Source: Paucidesulfovibrio longus DSM 6739 (lineage in GTDB: Bacteria > Desulfobacterota > Desulfovibrionia > Desulfovibrionales > Desulfovibrionaceae). Taken from it: a stretch of 64,000 nt of DNA. The stretch spans positions 372,001-436,000 of the forward strand of contig NZ_ATVA01000011.1 of assembly GCF_000420485.1 (NCBI RefSeq), read 5' to 3'. Under the pieces are notes generated by a model, which saw nothing but the letters and a program-made list of their open reading frames with translations, was not told where the DNA came from and searched no databases. Within the stretch, counting starts at the first letter, position 1. Each line of letters begins with the position of its first letter. The translations under genes and the position numbers were made by a program. Shown here in pieces: positions 41,317 through 51,173 of this stretch.

Positions 41317-41979
41317 TCAGATCCTGTATTCCGAAACGAGGCGTATGAAGGCTTCGATGCGTTTTTCCTGGTCGGGGTCGAAGCTCTGGAATTGCAGGCC
41401 CAATTGCAGCAGTCCGGCCTCCGATGATCTCCCGATGCGTTGGGACAGGCGGCAAAAGCAGTGCAGCGGCTCTGCGAGCGTGGGCAGCTGCATTGCCAGA
41501 TCGTAGCATTCCCCTTCGCAGAGCCAGTGCAGAGGGTCCGCTCCGGACAGCAGGGACATGCGGCAGCCGCCTTTGCTGATGTTGCTGATCATGCCCTGGC
41601 CGGAGCCTGCCGGAGCCGCGATCTTCGCGGGCAGGTGGCAGTCGATGCGGTCGTGAAGCCGCAGGTTGAAGGTCTGGGCGATTTCCGGAAACGAGAGGTA
41701 GAGGTGGCCGAAGGGGGATGTCTTGAAGCCCTGGATGCGCACCGTGAAGCCGCACATGACCCCCTGCCGGAGATAGAAGAGCCGGGTGCGGCGGGTCTTG
41801 TCGCGCAGAGCGGCCAGGGCCGCCTTGTCCGCCAGGGCGTTGCCCAGCGAGCAGATCACGTACCGCGATGGCTCCATGCCGATGAAATAGGTTTTCAGCT
41901 CGCCTTCGAATCCTTCGGGGCGAAGCAGGAGAGGGCTGCCGAAAGCCGGATTGAATTCCAAGTCGGTGCGTTGTGGCAT
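41317..41979 (-). CDS. PilZ domain protein (first of a tandem pair)
   Basis: 220 residues from ATG 41979 (MPQRTDLEFNPAFGSPLL). The open frame runs on to 42237, but the extra N-terminus looks non-coding and the preferred start lacks a clear ribosome-binding site, so the start is uncertain. YcgR-like N-terminal half (YFIGMEPSRYVICSLG), then PilZ with RLHDR (about 106-110) and NxSxxG (NISKGGC). Same architecture as the following gene; both probably sense c-di-GMP. Confidence 0.8.
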   Translation of the reverse strand: MPQRTDLEFNPAFGSPLLLRPEGFEGELKTYFIGMEPSRYVICSLGNALADKAALAALRDKTRRTRLFYLRQGVMCGFTVRIQGFKTSPFGHLYLSFPEIAQTFNLRLHDRIDCHLPAKIAAPAGSGQGMISNISKGGCRMSLLSGADPLHWLCEGECYDLAMQLPTLAEPLHCFCRLSQRIGRSSEAGLLQLGLQFQSFDPDQEKRIEAFIRLVSEYRI

Positions 41980-42230
41980 CGTGTTCGGGCGCTGGAGGAA
42001 ACGGGCCTGCCTGCGGCAGTTGCCGTAAGGGGTACAATCCAGACCGTGTCCGGTCAATGCCGAAGGCCGTGTTTGTCCTCTTTTCGGGTAGTTTTGGGGG
42101 GCGCGGGTATGGCTTGTCCGCCCTGCGCACCATTCGCGCGAGCCTGGAAAACGTGCGCCTGACGCTTGTGCGGAGCGGCTGGAATTCGTATAAGCTTGCA
42201 TCCTCGTGAATTCCCCAAAGGAGAACAGGC

Positions 42231-43703
42231 ATGGCAAGCGGCTTGGAGCGACTGGTCGTCGCGAGCAATGGAACGGATTTCGGCATCCTGCCGGGCATGG
42301 CCAACCGTCACGGGCTCATCGCCGGGGCCACGGGCACCGGCAAGACCGTGACCCTGCGCGTCCTGGCCGAGGCGTTTTCCGACGCGGGCGTGCCCGTGTT
42401 TCTGGCCGACGTGAAGGGCGACCTGGCCACCCTGGCCGAGCCCGGCGGCGACCACCCCAAGGTGGCGGAACGGGTCGCGCTGTTGGGGCTGTCCGGTTTC
42501 GCCTACCGGGCTTATCCCGTGACCTTCTGGGACGTTTTCGGCGAGCTGGGCCACCCGCTGCGCACGACCATTTCCGAGCTGGGGCCGCTGCTGCTCACGC
42601 GGCTTCTGGACCTCAACGAAACCCAGGCGGGCGTGCTGCAACTGGCCTTCCGCATCGCGGACGACGAGGGACTGCTCCTGCTCGACCTCAAGGATCTGCG
42701 CCTGCTGCTGCGGCATGTGGGCGACAACGCCAAGGCGTATCAGCTCGAATACGGCAACGTCTCCGCGGCCAGCGTGGGCGCCATCCAGCGGCGGCTGCTG
42801 GAGCTGGAGGAGCAGGGCGCGGACCGGCTCATCGGCGAGCCCGCGCTGAACCTCGACGATTTGCTCCAGATCGACCGCGACGGACGCGGCATGATCAACG
42901 TGCTTTCCGCCGAGCGCCTGATGCGCTCGCCCCGCGTCTACGCCACCATGCTGCTCTGGCTGCTTTCGGAGCTGTTCGAAAACCTGCCGGAGGTGGGCGA
43001 TCCGGAAAAGCCGAGGCTCGTGTTCTTCTTCGACGAGGCGCACCTGCTCTTCGACGACATGCCCGAAGCCCTGCTGGAAAAGATCGAGCTGGTGGTCCGG
43101 CTGATCCGCTCCAAGGGCGTGGGCGTCTTCTTCGTGACCCAGAATCCTCTCGACGTGCCGGACAAGGTGCTCGGCCAGCTCGGCAACCGCGTGCAGCACG
43201 CGCTGCGCGCCTTCACCCCCCGCGACCAGCGCGCGGTCAGGGCCGCCGCCGAGACGTTCCGCATCAATCCGGAGCTGAACGTTGAAAACGTGATCACCGA
43301 GCTGGGCACGGGCGAGGCCCTGGTTTCCTTCCTGGACCGCAAGGGCGCGCCCGGCATGGTGGAGCGCGCCTTCGTGCTGCCGCCGAAGAGCCGCCTGGGA
43401 ACCATGGACCGCCGCACCCGCGACGCGATCATCCGCGAGAGCGTGCTTTTCGGGCAGTACGAGAAGGAAGTGGACCGCGAATCCGCCTACGAGATTCTCA
43501 CCGAGCGGCGCACCCGCGACGAGGAACAGGCCAGGGAGCTGGCTGCGCAGCGCGAAAGGGAAAAGGCGGAACAGGCCGCAAAGCCCCGCGCCTCGCGGCG
43601 GCAGTCCCTGGGCGAGGCCTTCATCACCAGCGCGGCCCGCTCCATCGGTTCGGCCCTTGGGCGCAAGATCATCCGGGGCGTGCTCGGCGGGTTCCTGCGC
43701 TGA
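42231..43703 (+). CDS. HerA-like/DUF853 ATPase (YjgR type)
   Basis: 490-residue P-loop ATPase of the FtsK-HerA superfamily. Walker A is [14 protein letters not shown], followed by [17 protein letters not shown]; the Walker B-like region is [15 protein letters not shown], with a sensor region [16 protein letters not shown]. The C-terminal tail is basic and Arg/Ala-rich. An AAAGGAG ribosome-binding site precedes the ATG. The DUF853 group has no firmly established role. It stands alone, without the NurA nuclease partner seen in archaea, and is closed by its own terminator. Confidence 0.85.
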   Translation: MASGLERLVVASNGTDFGILPGMANRHGLIAGATGTGKTVTLRVLAEAFSDAGVPVFLADVKGDLATLAEPGGDHPKVAERVALLGLSGFAYRAYPVTFWDVFGELGHPLRTTISELGPLLLTRLLDLNETQAGVLQLAFRIADDEGLLLLDLKDLRLLLRHVGDNAKAYQLEYGNVSAASVGAIQRRLLELEEQGADRLIGEPALNLDDLLQIDRDGRGMINVLSAERLMRSPRVYATMLLWLLSELFENLPEVGDPEKPRLVFFFDEAHLLFDDMPEALLEKIELVVRLIRSKGVGVFFVTQNPLDVPDKVLGQLGNRVQHALRAFTPRDQRAVRAAAETFRINPELNVENVITELGTGEALVSFLDRKGAPGMVERAFVLPPKSRLGTMDRRTRDAIIRESVLFGQYEKEVDRESAYEILTERRTRDEEQARELAAQREREKAEQAAKPRASRRQSLGEAFITSAARSIGSALGRKIIRGVLGGFLR

Positions 43704-43726
43704 CATTCTCCCGAATGCCGTTTTGG

Positions 43727-43763
43727 ACCGCCCCGGATCGGATTCGGGGCGGTTTTTCTTTTT
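43727..43763 (+). terminator. intrinsic terminator after HerA-like gene
   Basis: A 9-bp stem ACCGCCCCG/CGGGGCGGT with a 9-base loop is followed by TTTTCTTTTTT, 24 bases after the stop codon. Confidence 0.88.
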
Positions 43764-43857
43764 TGGACGGGCGGATGCGTGCCCGGTATTGACGCAATGG
43801 CGGCTTACGATATAGGACATGGGCAATATCCAACGCCCTGCTCGTCCGGAGATCGCC

Positions 43858-45009
43858 ATGAAGACCGTATTCCTGTGCCTCGTTGCCTGCTTCCTCTTTG
43901 CCTGCGCTCCCAAAACTCACAGTCCCGAGGTAGACGGCCGCTCCGTGGCCGCGGAGGACGCCAAGCAGAACGAACTGGTCGCCCAAATGCAGAAGGAGCG
44001 GTATCAGCGCCTCGTGGACGTGAGCGATCCGCTGCTGAGGAACAATGTGGAAATCTGCGGCGCAAAGGTCGCCACCTCCTTCGGGGTGGATTTTGTCCGC
44101 AGCGGCGACCTGGATGGGACACGGGGGAGATACCTGGCCAAGGCGTTCCATCTTGGCCCGAAGCTCACGGCCACGCTGCTTCCCGTCCACGGTCAGGCCT
44201 ACCGCGCGGGCATGCGCGAGGGCGACGAACTGGTCTCCGTGAACGGCAAGCCGGTCCCCGAGGGCAAGCGCGCCGGAGCGAGGCTGCTGGAATTGCTGAA
44301 GGACGAGGTGAAGACCTCGCCGGTGGTCACCTTCAAGGTTCTGCGCCGCAACGTGCCCTGGAGTTTTGTGGTCCGTGGCGTCCCGTCCTGCAACATGCCG
44401 GTGCTTTTGGAAAACAACCTGGATATCAACGCCTATGCCGACGGCAAGTCGGTCGTTGTGGCCACGGGCATGCTCAATTTTGCATCAGACGAGGAACTGG
44501 CCGTGATCATCGGCCACGAGATGGCCCACAATGCCATGCTGCATCCGGAGCAGGGGCAAGCAGCGGCCGAAGCGGGCCTCTACCTCGACATGGCGCTGGA
44601 ATGGCTCAGCGGCGTGCCTTCGGGCTATTTCTTCACGCAGACCGGGCGCAATGCCTACAGCCATGCACAGGAGTTCGAGGCGGACTATGTGGGCATGTAC
44701 ATCGCGGCCCGGGGGGGCTACGCCGTGGACAAGGCCACGGAGTTCTGGCGTAAAGTGTCGGCGACCTTGGGACAGGTGAACCAGGACAGCAATTCGCACC
44801 CCAACACGCCGGAGCGCTATCTAAAGATCCAGGCCATCGCGGACGAGATCTGGCTGAAGAAGAGCAAGGGTGAGCCGCTGCTGCCGGAGATGAAGGACGG
44901 CGGGCCGTTCAAGGCTCCCTCGCTGGAAGAGAAGGAGAAGAGGGAGACGGCCGAGGCAGGGGAGAAGGCCTCCTCGACCCCAGGATTTGCGGGCGGCAGT
45001 TCGAAGTAG
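43858..45009 (+). CDS. M48 family metalloprotease lipoprotein with PDZ domain
   Basis: 383-residue lipoprotein from ATG 43858 (GGAG upstream): MKTVFLCLVACFLFAC has lipobox Cys16. A PDZ domain (about 95-170; GQAYRAGMREGDELVSVNGK) precedes an M48 zinc protease domain with HEMAH at 220-224 and third ligand region EFEADYVGM (Glu274). The tail is Lys/Glu-rich. The combination of an N-terminal PDZ with M48 in a lipoprotein resembles envelope quality-control proteases of the BepA/LoiP type, though those lack this PDZ order. Convergent with the DUF1566 gene, 6 bases apart. Confidence 0.87.
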   Translation: MKTVFLCLVACFLFACAPKTHSPEVDGRSVAAEDAKQNELVAQMQKERYQRLVDVSDPLLRNNVEICGAKVATSFGVDFVRSGDLDGTRGRYLAKAFHLGPKLTATLLPVHGQAYRAGMREGDELVSVNGKPVPEGKRAGARLLELLKDEVKTSPVVTFKVLRRNVPWSFVVRGVPSCNMPVLLENNLDINAYADGKSVVVATGMLNFASDEELAVIIGHEMAHNAMLHPEQGQAAAEAGLYLDMALEWLSGVPSGYFFTQTGRNAYSHAQEFEADYVGMYIAARGGYAVDKATEFWRKVSATLGQVNQDSNSHPNTPERYLKIQAIADEIWLKKSKGEPLLPEMKDGGPFKAPSLEEKEKRETAEAGEKASSTPGFAGGSSK

Positions 45010-45015
45010 CGCTGC

Positions 45016-46467
45016 TCAGTTCCGCACGCAGCGCACGTAGTTGCGCACGCGGATTTCGTCCTCCTGGCCGCCCTGGCGCGAGCCATGTTTCACGCCCATG
45101 GTCTTGGGGTCGCTGCGCTGCGCGCCCGCGCCGTGCACGTCCACTCCGGAATCCGAAACGCATTTCCCGAAGCAGACGTAGTCCGCCTGGGCGACATTGT
45201 CGCCGTGGGTGGTGGAGGTCCAGAACCAGCCCGCCGGGTCGCTCATGCGCAGCGGCGGCGCGAGCGCGGGCACGCGCGAATAGTCCGCGATGTATTCGAG
45301 TTCCTTGGCGTTCGGCAGGCGCCAGTCGTCCTGTCCGCCGAGCCGAAGCTCTTCGCAGTAGGCCAGGGCTTCGGGCCAGTCTCTTTTCTTCCCGTCGTCG
45401 CTTTGCTGCCAGGTCAGCCCCACGGCGCGGTCCGTCACGGTCCCGTCCCCGTTGTCCTCGAAATCGTTCGCCCCCCAGGGCGCTCCGCGCACGCAGCGCC
45501 AGAAGAGTTCCACCGGGTGGCGCGTGCCGCCGCATTTGATGCGCCCGTCCAGGAAATTGACGAAGAACGCGGCCTCCTCTGGCCGATCCCAAAGCTGCCC
45601 GGCGTAGAGGGTCGAGGTCCAGGTCTGGCCCATCATTTCCGGGAAGTGGGTGGAAAAGCGGTCGTTCTTGAGGAACGAGGCATCCGGCGGTTCGATGTCG
45701 AAATACCGCGTGTCCAGGTAGGGCTTGACGCCTGCCGCCCCGTCGAAGGTGATCAGCGAGTACAGCTCCTTGACCGAGGGCAGCCGCCAGTCGTCGCGTC
45801 CGCCGAGCGTCAGTGACTCGCACGAGCGTTTCGCGTCGTAATACCGCAGACGCTCCGCATTGTGGGCGCGTTGCCAGGTCAGCCCCGTGAGCAGGTCCGT
45901 GACCGTGCCGTCGCCGTTGTCGCGGTAGGCGGGCTGCGGTCCGGCGTATTGGGCGTCCTGACCGTAATAGGGCTGTCCCGGAGCAGGGCAGGCGATGGGG
46001 TGCGTTTCGTCGAAGCAGAGCCGCTGGTTGGTGTCGGGCACGCCTCCGGTGGGGATGGGACGGCGCTCGGCCAGGGGAGAGGAGTCCGCGTCAGCCGGAT
46101 AGGCCGGCGGCCGGCGGCTCGGTCCGGCTTCGCCGGCGCGGCCCATGGACGTTCCATGCATGGAGGGCATGTTGTCCGCCCGCCCCGTCCGCTCCTGCGG
46201 CGCCATGCCGCCGGGCCGCGCCGAGCCGCCGGAAGGGGCCATGCCCGGTCCGCGTCCCTGGGGCACGCAGGCCAGTCCGCCGGGCGTCATGCCGCACGAT
46301 CCGGCCATGCCGCTCGGCAGGGTGCAGGTGTCCCCCGTGCTGCGGCCCTCGCAGGCCCGGATCGCCGCCTGCGGCGGCATGGGCGGCTGGGCGGACGCCG
46401 GGAAGGGAGCCGCGACAAGGGCGGCGAGAAGCGGCAGGACGGTAAGAATGCGTTTGCTGACGGACAA
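45016..46467 (-). CDS. secreted protein with two DUF1566 domains
   Basis: 483 residues from TTG 46467, chosen because AAGGAGG lies 5 bases upstream and because it gives a signal peptide ending FPASAQ. A Gly/Pro/Met-rich region with cysteines (STGDTCTLPSGMAGSCGM) covers about 30-150. Two repeats of the DUF1566 fold follow, each with DNGDGTVTD, GLTWQ, DDWRLPxxKEL and RCVR elements. The DUF1566 fold is related to C-type-lectin/FGE-like folds and is found in surface and adhesion proteins. Function unknown. Confidence 0.8.
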   Translation of the reverse strand: MSVSKRILTVLPLLAALVAAPFPASAQPPMPPQAAIRACEGRSTGDTCTLPSGMAGSCGMTPGGLACVPQGRGPGMAPSGGSARPGGMAPQERTGRADNMPSMHGTSMGRAGEAGPSRRPPAYPADADSSPLAERRPIPTGGVPDTNQRLCFDETHPIACPAPGQPYYGQDAQYAGPQPAYRDNGDGTVTDLLTGLTWQRAHNAERLRYYDAKRSCESLTLGGRDDWRLPSVKELYSLITFDGAAGVKPYLDTRYFDIEPPDASFLKNDRFSTHFPEMMGQTWTSTLYAGQLWDRPEEAAFFVNFLDGRIKCGGTRHPVELFWRCVRGAPWGANDFEDNGDGTVTDRAVGLTWQQSDDGKKRDWPEALAYCEELRLGGQDDWRLPNAKELEYIADYSRVPALAPPLRMSDPAGWFWTSTTHGDNVAQADYVCFGKCVSDSGVDVHGAGAQRSDPKTMGVKHGSRQGGQEDEIRVRNYVRCVRN

Positions 46468-46614
46468 GCGGCCTCCTTGGAAATACGCTTGGACGGCGAA
46501 TGGGAACCTGCCGGAGCATAACCGCAATCCGCGCTTGCGGGCAAGTCGGGGCAGGGCGGAAGAAGCGGGCGCGGACCACGCCGGGACGCCGGCGCACGGG
46601 CGGCGGGGCGGCTG

Positions 46615-46651
46615 GGAAAACGAAACCGCCCCGGTCCGAAGACCGGGGCGG
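46615..46651 (-). terminator. intrinsic terminator after putA
   Basis: On the minus strand an 11-bp stem CCGCCCCGGTC/GACCGGGGCGG with a 4-base loop is followed by TTTCGTTTT, about 30 bases after the putA stop. Confidence 0.85.
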
Positions 46652-46682
46652 CGTTGCGTCGTTCGTCAGCGGGGAGCGCGGG

Positions 46683-49600
46683 CTAGACCCACATCTCGCC
46701 TTCCTCGATGGGCGCGAAGCCCCGGCGCATGGTGTTTTCCGTGATGCAGCGCGGATCCATGAGCTGGATGAGGTAGTCGGGACCGCCGGTCTTGGAGCCC
46801 ACGCCGGACATCTTGAAGCCGCCGAAGGGCTGGCGTTCGACCAGGGCGCCGGTGTTGTTGCGGTTCAGATAGAGGTTGCCGACCCGGAACTCGCGGCGAG
46901 CCTGCTCCAGGTGCTTGGGGCTTCTGGAGAACACGCCGCCCGTGAGGGCGAAGCGGGTCGAGTTGGCCCATTCGATGGCCTGGTCGAAGTCCTTGGCGCG
47001 CATGACCGCCAGCACCGGGCCGAAGATTTCCTCCTGGGCGATGCGGTGCTGCGGCTCGATGCCGCCCACGATGGTCAGGGGCACGTAGCAGCCCGTTTCC
47101 GGCACGCTGCGCTTGACCAGGATTTCGCCTTCCTTGGCCGCGATGTCGATGTATTCCATGATCTTTTTCTGCGCCGAGGCGTCCACCACCGGACCCATGT
47201 AGTTGGCGGGGTCTTCGGAAGGACCGATCTTGAGGCATTCCGCGGCCTTGGTCAGGCGTTCGATGAAGCGGTCGTAGATGTCGTCCACGACGATGACCCG
47301 CGAGCACGCCGAGCATTTCTGCCCCTGGAAGCCGAAGGCGGAGTAGAGGATGTGGATCACGGCCTGATCAAGGTCGGCGTCGTCGTCCACGATGATGGCG
47401 TTCTTGCCGCCCATTTCGGCCACCACGCGCTTGCAGTGGGTCTGTCCGGGCTGGACCTTGGCGGCCTTTTCCTGGATGCGCAGGCCCACGGCCTCGGATC
47501 CGGTGAAGGAGATGACCGCCACCTTGGGATGTTCCACGAGGTAGTCGCCCATGTCGCGGCTGGAGCCGGGGCAGTAGTTGAACACGCCGTCGGGCAGCCC
47601 GGCCTTGCGGAAGATCTCCACCAGCCCGTAGCCGATGATCGGCGCGAGGTTGGAGGGCTTGTAGATCACGGGGTTGCCGACCACGATGTTGGCGGCGACC
47701 ATGCCAGCGGAAATGGCCAGGGGGAAGTTCCAGGGCGAGATGACCGCGGCGATGCCCTTGGGCTGGTAGAAGAGCACGTTGTGCTCGCCGGGGGCGCGGC
47801 CCATGCGGCGCGGCTTGCCCAGACGGACCATTTCGCGCGCGTAGTATTCGAGGAAGTCGATGGCCTCGCCCACGTCGTGGTAGGCCTGATCCCACTGCTT
47901 GCCGACTTCGAGAACCTGCCAGGCCGAAAGCTCGAACTGGCGGCGGCGCATGATCTCGGCGGCGCGGGCGATGATCTCGGCGCGCTCGCGGGGATCGGTG
48001 TCGCGCCAGGCCGGGAAGGCGGCTTCGGCCGCGGCCACGGCCTGATCGATCTCGGCCTGGCCCGCCTGGCAGACGCGGCCCAGGACTTCGCCCGGATCGG
48101 CCGGGTTCAGCGAATCGATGAGCTTTCCGGTTTCGACTTCCCTGCCGCCGATGAACAGCGGATAGACCTTGCCCTTCTGGGCGCGGATCTTGTCCACGGC
48201 GTCGGGGAAGGCCAGGCGGTTGGCCGGAACCGTGAAGTCGATGAAGGGATCGTTGACGAAGGGGGAATCCAGACCCTCGGATTTGTCGTCGGCCGGGGCG
48301 CACTTGGCGGCCAGCTCGCGCTTGAGGGTTTCTTCCGGGTTCTCCATGAGCCGGTCCACTTCCTCCCCCTCGGCAAAGGACTGCCGCAGGAAGGATTCGT
48401 TGGCGGTGTTCTCCAGCAGGCGGCGCACGAGGTAGGCCATGCCGGGGATCAGCTCGCCGTAGGGGCAGTAGAGGCGCACGCGCTTGGCCACGTTCTGGAG
48501 GCCTTTGCGCACGGGCTCGGCCATGCCGTAGAGCACCTGGAACTCGTAGCGGCTTTCCGGAACGTTCAGGGCCTTGGCCGTCTCGTAGACGCTGCTGATG
48601 GAGCGGATGTTGTGCGAGGCGCACTGGAAGTAGATGAGGTCGCTGTTTTCAAGGATTTTTCTGGACTGGCGCTCGTGAGCCATGTCGGATTCGGCCTTGT
48701 TGGTCCAGACGGGAACCTCCCAGCCGCTCTGCAGGGCGATGACGGTTTCCTCGTCCCAGTAGGCGCCCTTGACCAGCCGGATGCCGATGGGCAGGTTTTT
48801 CTCCCGCGCCCAGGCGATGAGCTCGTCCAGGTCGCGGTCCGTATCCTTGAGGTAGGCCTGGAGCACGATGGAAAGGTGCGGGTAGTCCACGAATTCCGGA
48901 TCCGTGCGCAGCCGCTTGAACAGCTCGATGGTCATTTCCTTGTACTTCAGGGCTTCCATGTCGATGCAGAGGAAGCCGTCCATGGCCTTGACCGCCCGGT
49001 AGATGGGCTTCATGCGGGAGATGATGCCCTCGATGGAGCCTTCCAGGTCCACGGTCTTGGACTGGGAATAGAGGGCCGAGGGCTTGACCGAGACGTTGAC
49101 CTTGGGCGCGTAGCCCCAGTCCAGGTCGCCCGCGCCGCCCAGGGCGGGCCAGTCCTTCTGCTCCTTGGCGATGGCTTCCAGCAGCTCCAGGTAGCCGTTC
49201 ATGTAGGCTTCGGATTCCTCCTCGGAAACCGTGGCCTCTCCGAGCAGGTCCACGGTGAAGGCGAATCCGTCCTTGCGGAGCTTCTTCAGGCCCTTGAGCG
49301 CTTCCTTGGTGGTCTGGCCCACGATGAACTGCTTGGCCATGCCCTCGATGTTCGAGCGGATGGCCTTGCCCATCATCTTGCCTGCGATGTTGCCGAGCAG
49401 GCCCGTGGATTTTCCCGCGCCCCACTTGAGCACGGCGGGAATGTCCGCGTCCTCGCCCCCGAAATATTCCTCGATGTGGCGCGTGAGGTTGTCGCTGCTG
49501 TTCAGGTAGGGCAGGACGTCCACGAAGCGGAAGAGCTGGACCTTGAAGTCCTCGTTCTTCATGGCCCAGTCCATGACCTTTCCGGTCCAGAATCCTTTGT

Positions 49601-49688
49601 TGAAGACGGAGGGCGCTTCGCCGCGAATGCTGTCGAAGAAGGCCTTGCCTGTGGCTCTGATTTGGGTTTCCAGTGTGGACTGGGTCAT
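46683..49688 (-). CDS. putA: bifunctional proline dehydrogenase / L-glutamate gamma-semialdehyde dehydrogenase
   Basis: 1001-residue PutA that oxidises proline to P5C (FAD) and P5C semialdehyde to glutamate (NAD+). The proline dehydrogenase barrel is about 120-460 ([35 protein letters not shown]). The aldehyde dehydrogenase is about 495-985 with catalytic Cys792 in [22 protein letters not shown] and [11 protein letters not shown]. There is no N-terminal ribbon-helix-helix DNA-binding domain, so unlike E. coli PutA it cannot self-repress. The divergent Lrp/AsnC gene upstream is the natural candidate regulator. Confidence 0.95.
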   Translation of the reverse strand: MTQSTLETQIRATGKAFFDSIRGEAPSVFNKGFWTGKVMDWAMKNEDFKVQLFRFVDVLPYLNSSDNLTRHIEEYFGGEDADIPAVLKWGAGKSTGLLGNIAGKMMGKAIRSNIEGMAKQFIVGQTTKEALKGLKKLRKDGFAFTVDLLGEATVSEEESEAYMNGYLELLEAIAKEQKDWPALGGAGDLDWGYAPKVNVSVKPSALYSQSKTVDLEGSIEGIISRMKPIYRAVKAMDGFLCIDMEALKYKEMTIELFKRLRTDPEFVDYPHLSIVLQAYLKDTDRDLDELIAWAREKNLPIGIRLVKGAYWDEETVIALQSGWEVPVWTNKAESDMAHERQSRKILENSDLIYFQCASHNIRSISSVYETAKALNVPESRYEFQVLYGMAEPVRKGLQNVAKRVRLYCPYGELIPGMAYLVRRLLENTANESFLRQSFAEGEEVDRLMENPEETLKRELAAKCAPADDKSEGLDSPFVNDPFIDFTVPANRLAFPDAVDKIRAQKGKVYPLFIGGREVETGKLIDSLNPADPGEVLGRVCQAGQAEIDQAVAAAEAAFPAWRDTDPRERAEIIARAAEIMRRRQFELSAWQVLEVGKQWDQAYHDVGEAIDFLEYYAREMVRLGKPRRMGRAPGEHNVLFYQPKGIAAVISPWNFPLAISAGMVAANIVVGNPVIYKPSNLAPIIGYGLVEIFRKAGLPDGVFNYCPGSSRDMGDYLVEHPKVAVISFTGSEAVGLRIQEKAAKVQPGQTHCKRVVAEMGGKNAIIVDDDADLDQAVIHILYSAFGFQGQKCSACSRVIVVDDIYDRFIERLTKAAECLKIGPSEDPANYMGPVVDASAQKKIMEYIDIAAKEGEILVKRSVPETGCYVPLTIVGGIEPQHRIAQEEIFGPVLAVMRAKDFDQAIEWANSTRFALTGGVFSRSPKHLEQARREFRVGNLYLNRNNTGALVERQPFGGFKMSGVGSKTGGPDYLIQLMDPRCITENTMRRGFAPIEEGEMWV

Positions 49689-49713
49689 TTATCCGGACCT
49701 CCTGTGCAATTGG

Positions 49714-50169
49714 TTATGCTTCGTCGATGGGCAGGTTGCTGCTTTCCTTGACCGTGCGCAGCACGATCGTGGATTTGGTATTCTTGACCGTGGGGATGCG
49801 CCCGATCTTGGCCAGCATTTCGGCCAGCTTTTCGGTGTTCTCCACACGGATTTTCACGAGATAGGAATCCTGCCCGGCGCAGTAGTGCACTTCCAGCACG
49901 CCCGAAATGGAGGCGAGCAGCTCTCCCGTGGAGGTGGATCCCACTTCTTCCTCCACGCTGACGAGGGTGAAGGAGGTCAGGCCGAGCCCGACGGACAGAG
50001 GAGCCACGCGAGCCTCATAGCCTTGAATAACGCCGTTCACTTCCAGCTTGCGGATGCGTTCGAGCACGGCCGAGGGCGCTTTGCCGATTTGGCGGGCGAT
50101 GTCGGCGTTGGTTGTGCGGGCATTTTTCTGCAGAATGTTCAAGATCTTTTTATTAGAGCTGTCGATCAT
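49714..50169 (-). CDS. Lrp/AsnC family transcriptional regulator
   Basis: 151-residue regulator: winged HTH (SSNKKILNILQKNARTTNADIARQIGKAP) followed by an AsnC ligand-binding/RAM domain (EVHYCAGQDSYLVKIRVEN). ATG 50169 has AGGAGG 9 bases upstream; a longer frame to 50196 has no such site. It lies 25 bases before putA on the same strand and is divergent from livG across 225 A+T-rich bases. That fits a proline- or branched-chain-amino-acid-responsive regulator of putA and possibly the liv operon. Ligand unknown. Confidence 0.9.
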   Translation of the reverse strand: MIDSSNKKILNILQKNARTTNADIARQIGKAPSAVLERIRKLEVNGVIQGYEARVAPLSVGLGLTSFTLVSVEEEVGSTSTGELLASISGVLEVHYCAGQDSYLVKIRVENTEKLAEMLAKIGRIPTVKNTKSTIVLRTVKESSNLPIDEA

Positions 50170-50356
50170 TCGTTTTGTCCTCCTAAAAAGGAACAAAGTT
50201 CTCCGGGGGGAGCATTTACGTAAATGTAATATTCTAGCAATTCAAGTTTGAATCGTTGAATGTTCTGTTTTCAAGGATGATTCAGAATATAATTCTCGAA
50301 AAAAACAAATGTCAAGATTAAAGTTCGAAATTGGAAACTAATTTCCAAAAAAATGC

Positions 50357-50385
50357 TTGGATTCTTTTTGGATTGAGATTATACC
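50357..50385 (+). promoter_or_regulatory. possible promoter of the liv operon
   Basis: TTGGAT at 50357-50362, a 17-base spacer and TATACC at 50380-50385 form a weak sigma-70-like pair in the A+T-rich gap before livG. Transcription would begin within a few bases of the livG ATG at 50395, for which no Shine-Dalgarno sequence is visible. The -35 match is only three of six. Confidence 0.3.
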
Positions 50386-50394
50386 ACTGAAACT

Positions 50395-51150
50395 ATGGCA
50401 ACTCTGAAATTGGCAGACGTAAGCATCCACTTTGGCGGCGTTCAGGCCTTGTCCGGCGTGTCCTTCGACCTCGGGGGCGGCGAAATCCTTGGGCTCATCG
50501 GGCCCAACGGGGCGGGCAAGACCACCATCTTCAACGTCATCACCGGCGTGTACCGTCCCACTTCCGGCCAGGTCACCTATGAAGGTGAAAGCCTGCTCGG
50601 CAAGCGGCCCCACCAGATTCTCAAGGCGGGAATCGCCCGGACCTTCCAGAACATCCGGCTCTTCACGGCCATGACCGCCGTGGAGAACTGCATGGTCGCG
50701 CAGCACAGCCGCACTGGCGCCAGCATCATCGGCGCGATCCTGCGCACTCCGGCCCAGCGCCGCGAGGAAGAGGAAATCCGCGAGCGGGCCATGGAGGCGC
50801 TGCGCTTCATGGGCATGCAGTCCAAGGCCGACGAAGCCGCCAGGAACCTGCCCTACGGCAGGCAGCGCCATCTGGAGATCGCCCGCGCCCTGGCTTCCAA
50901 TCCGCAGACCATCCTGCTGGACGAGCCCGCAGCCGGACTGAACCCGGTGGAAAGCGCCGAACTGATGCACACCATCGAACGCATCGCCGACCTGGGCATC
51001 AACGTCCTTCTGGTCGAGCACGACATGAAGGTCGTCATGGGCGTCTGCCACCGCATCGTGGTCATGGACTACGGTCAGCTCATCGCGCAGGGCCGTCCCG
51101 AGGAAGTCCAACGCAACCCCAAAGTCATTGAGGCCTATCTGGGCCAGTAA
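50395..51150 (+). CDS. livG: branched-chain amino acid ABC transporter ATP-binding protein LivG
   Basis: 251-residue ATPase of the HAAT family. Walker [27 protein letters not shown], the signature region [16 protein letters not shown], Walker [13 protein letters not shown] and the H-loop [10 protein letters not shown] identify LivG rather than LivF. ATG 50395 is the only start between the in-frame stop at 50374 and the Walker motif, and it lacks a ribosome-binding site. It is the first gene of livG-K-H-M-F, an order in which an ATPase precedes the binding protein. Confidence 0.93.
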   Translation: MATLKLADVSIHFGGVQALSGVSFDLGGGEILGLIGPNGAGKTTIFNVITGVYRPTSGQVTYEGESLLGKRPHQILKAGIARTFQNIRLFTAMTAVENCMVAQHSRTGASIIGAILRTPAQRREEEEIRERAMEALRFMGMQSKADEAARNLPYGRQRHLEIARALASNPQTILLDEPAAGLNPVESAELMHTIERIADLGINVLLVEHDMKVVMGVCHRIVVMDYGQLIAQGRPEEVQRNPKVIEAYLGQ

Positions 51151-51173
51151 CCAATCATGAGGAGGTAGTACTG

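Noticed and set aside
42054-43913. Long minus-strand frame over the HerA-like gene
   Set aside because: No recognisable domain, and the HerA-like Walker motifs are on the plus strand with a good ribosome-binding site and terminator.
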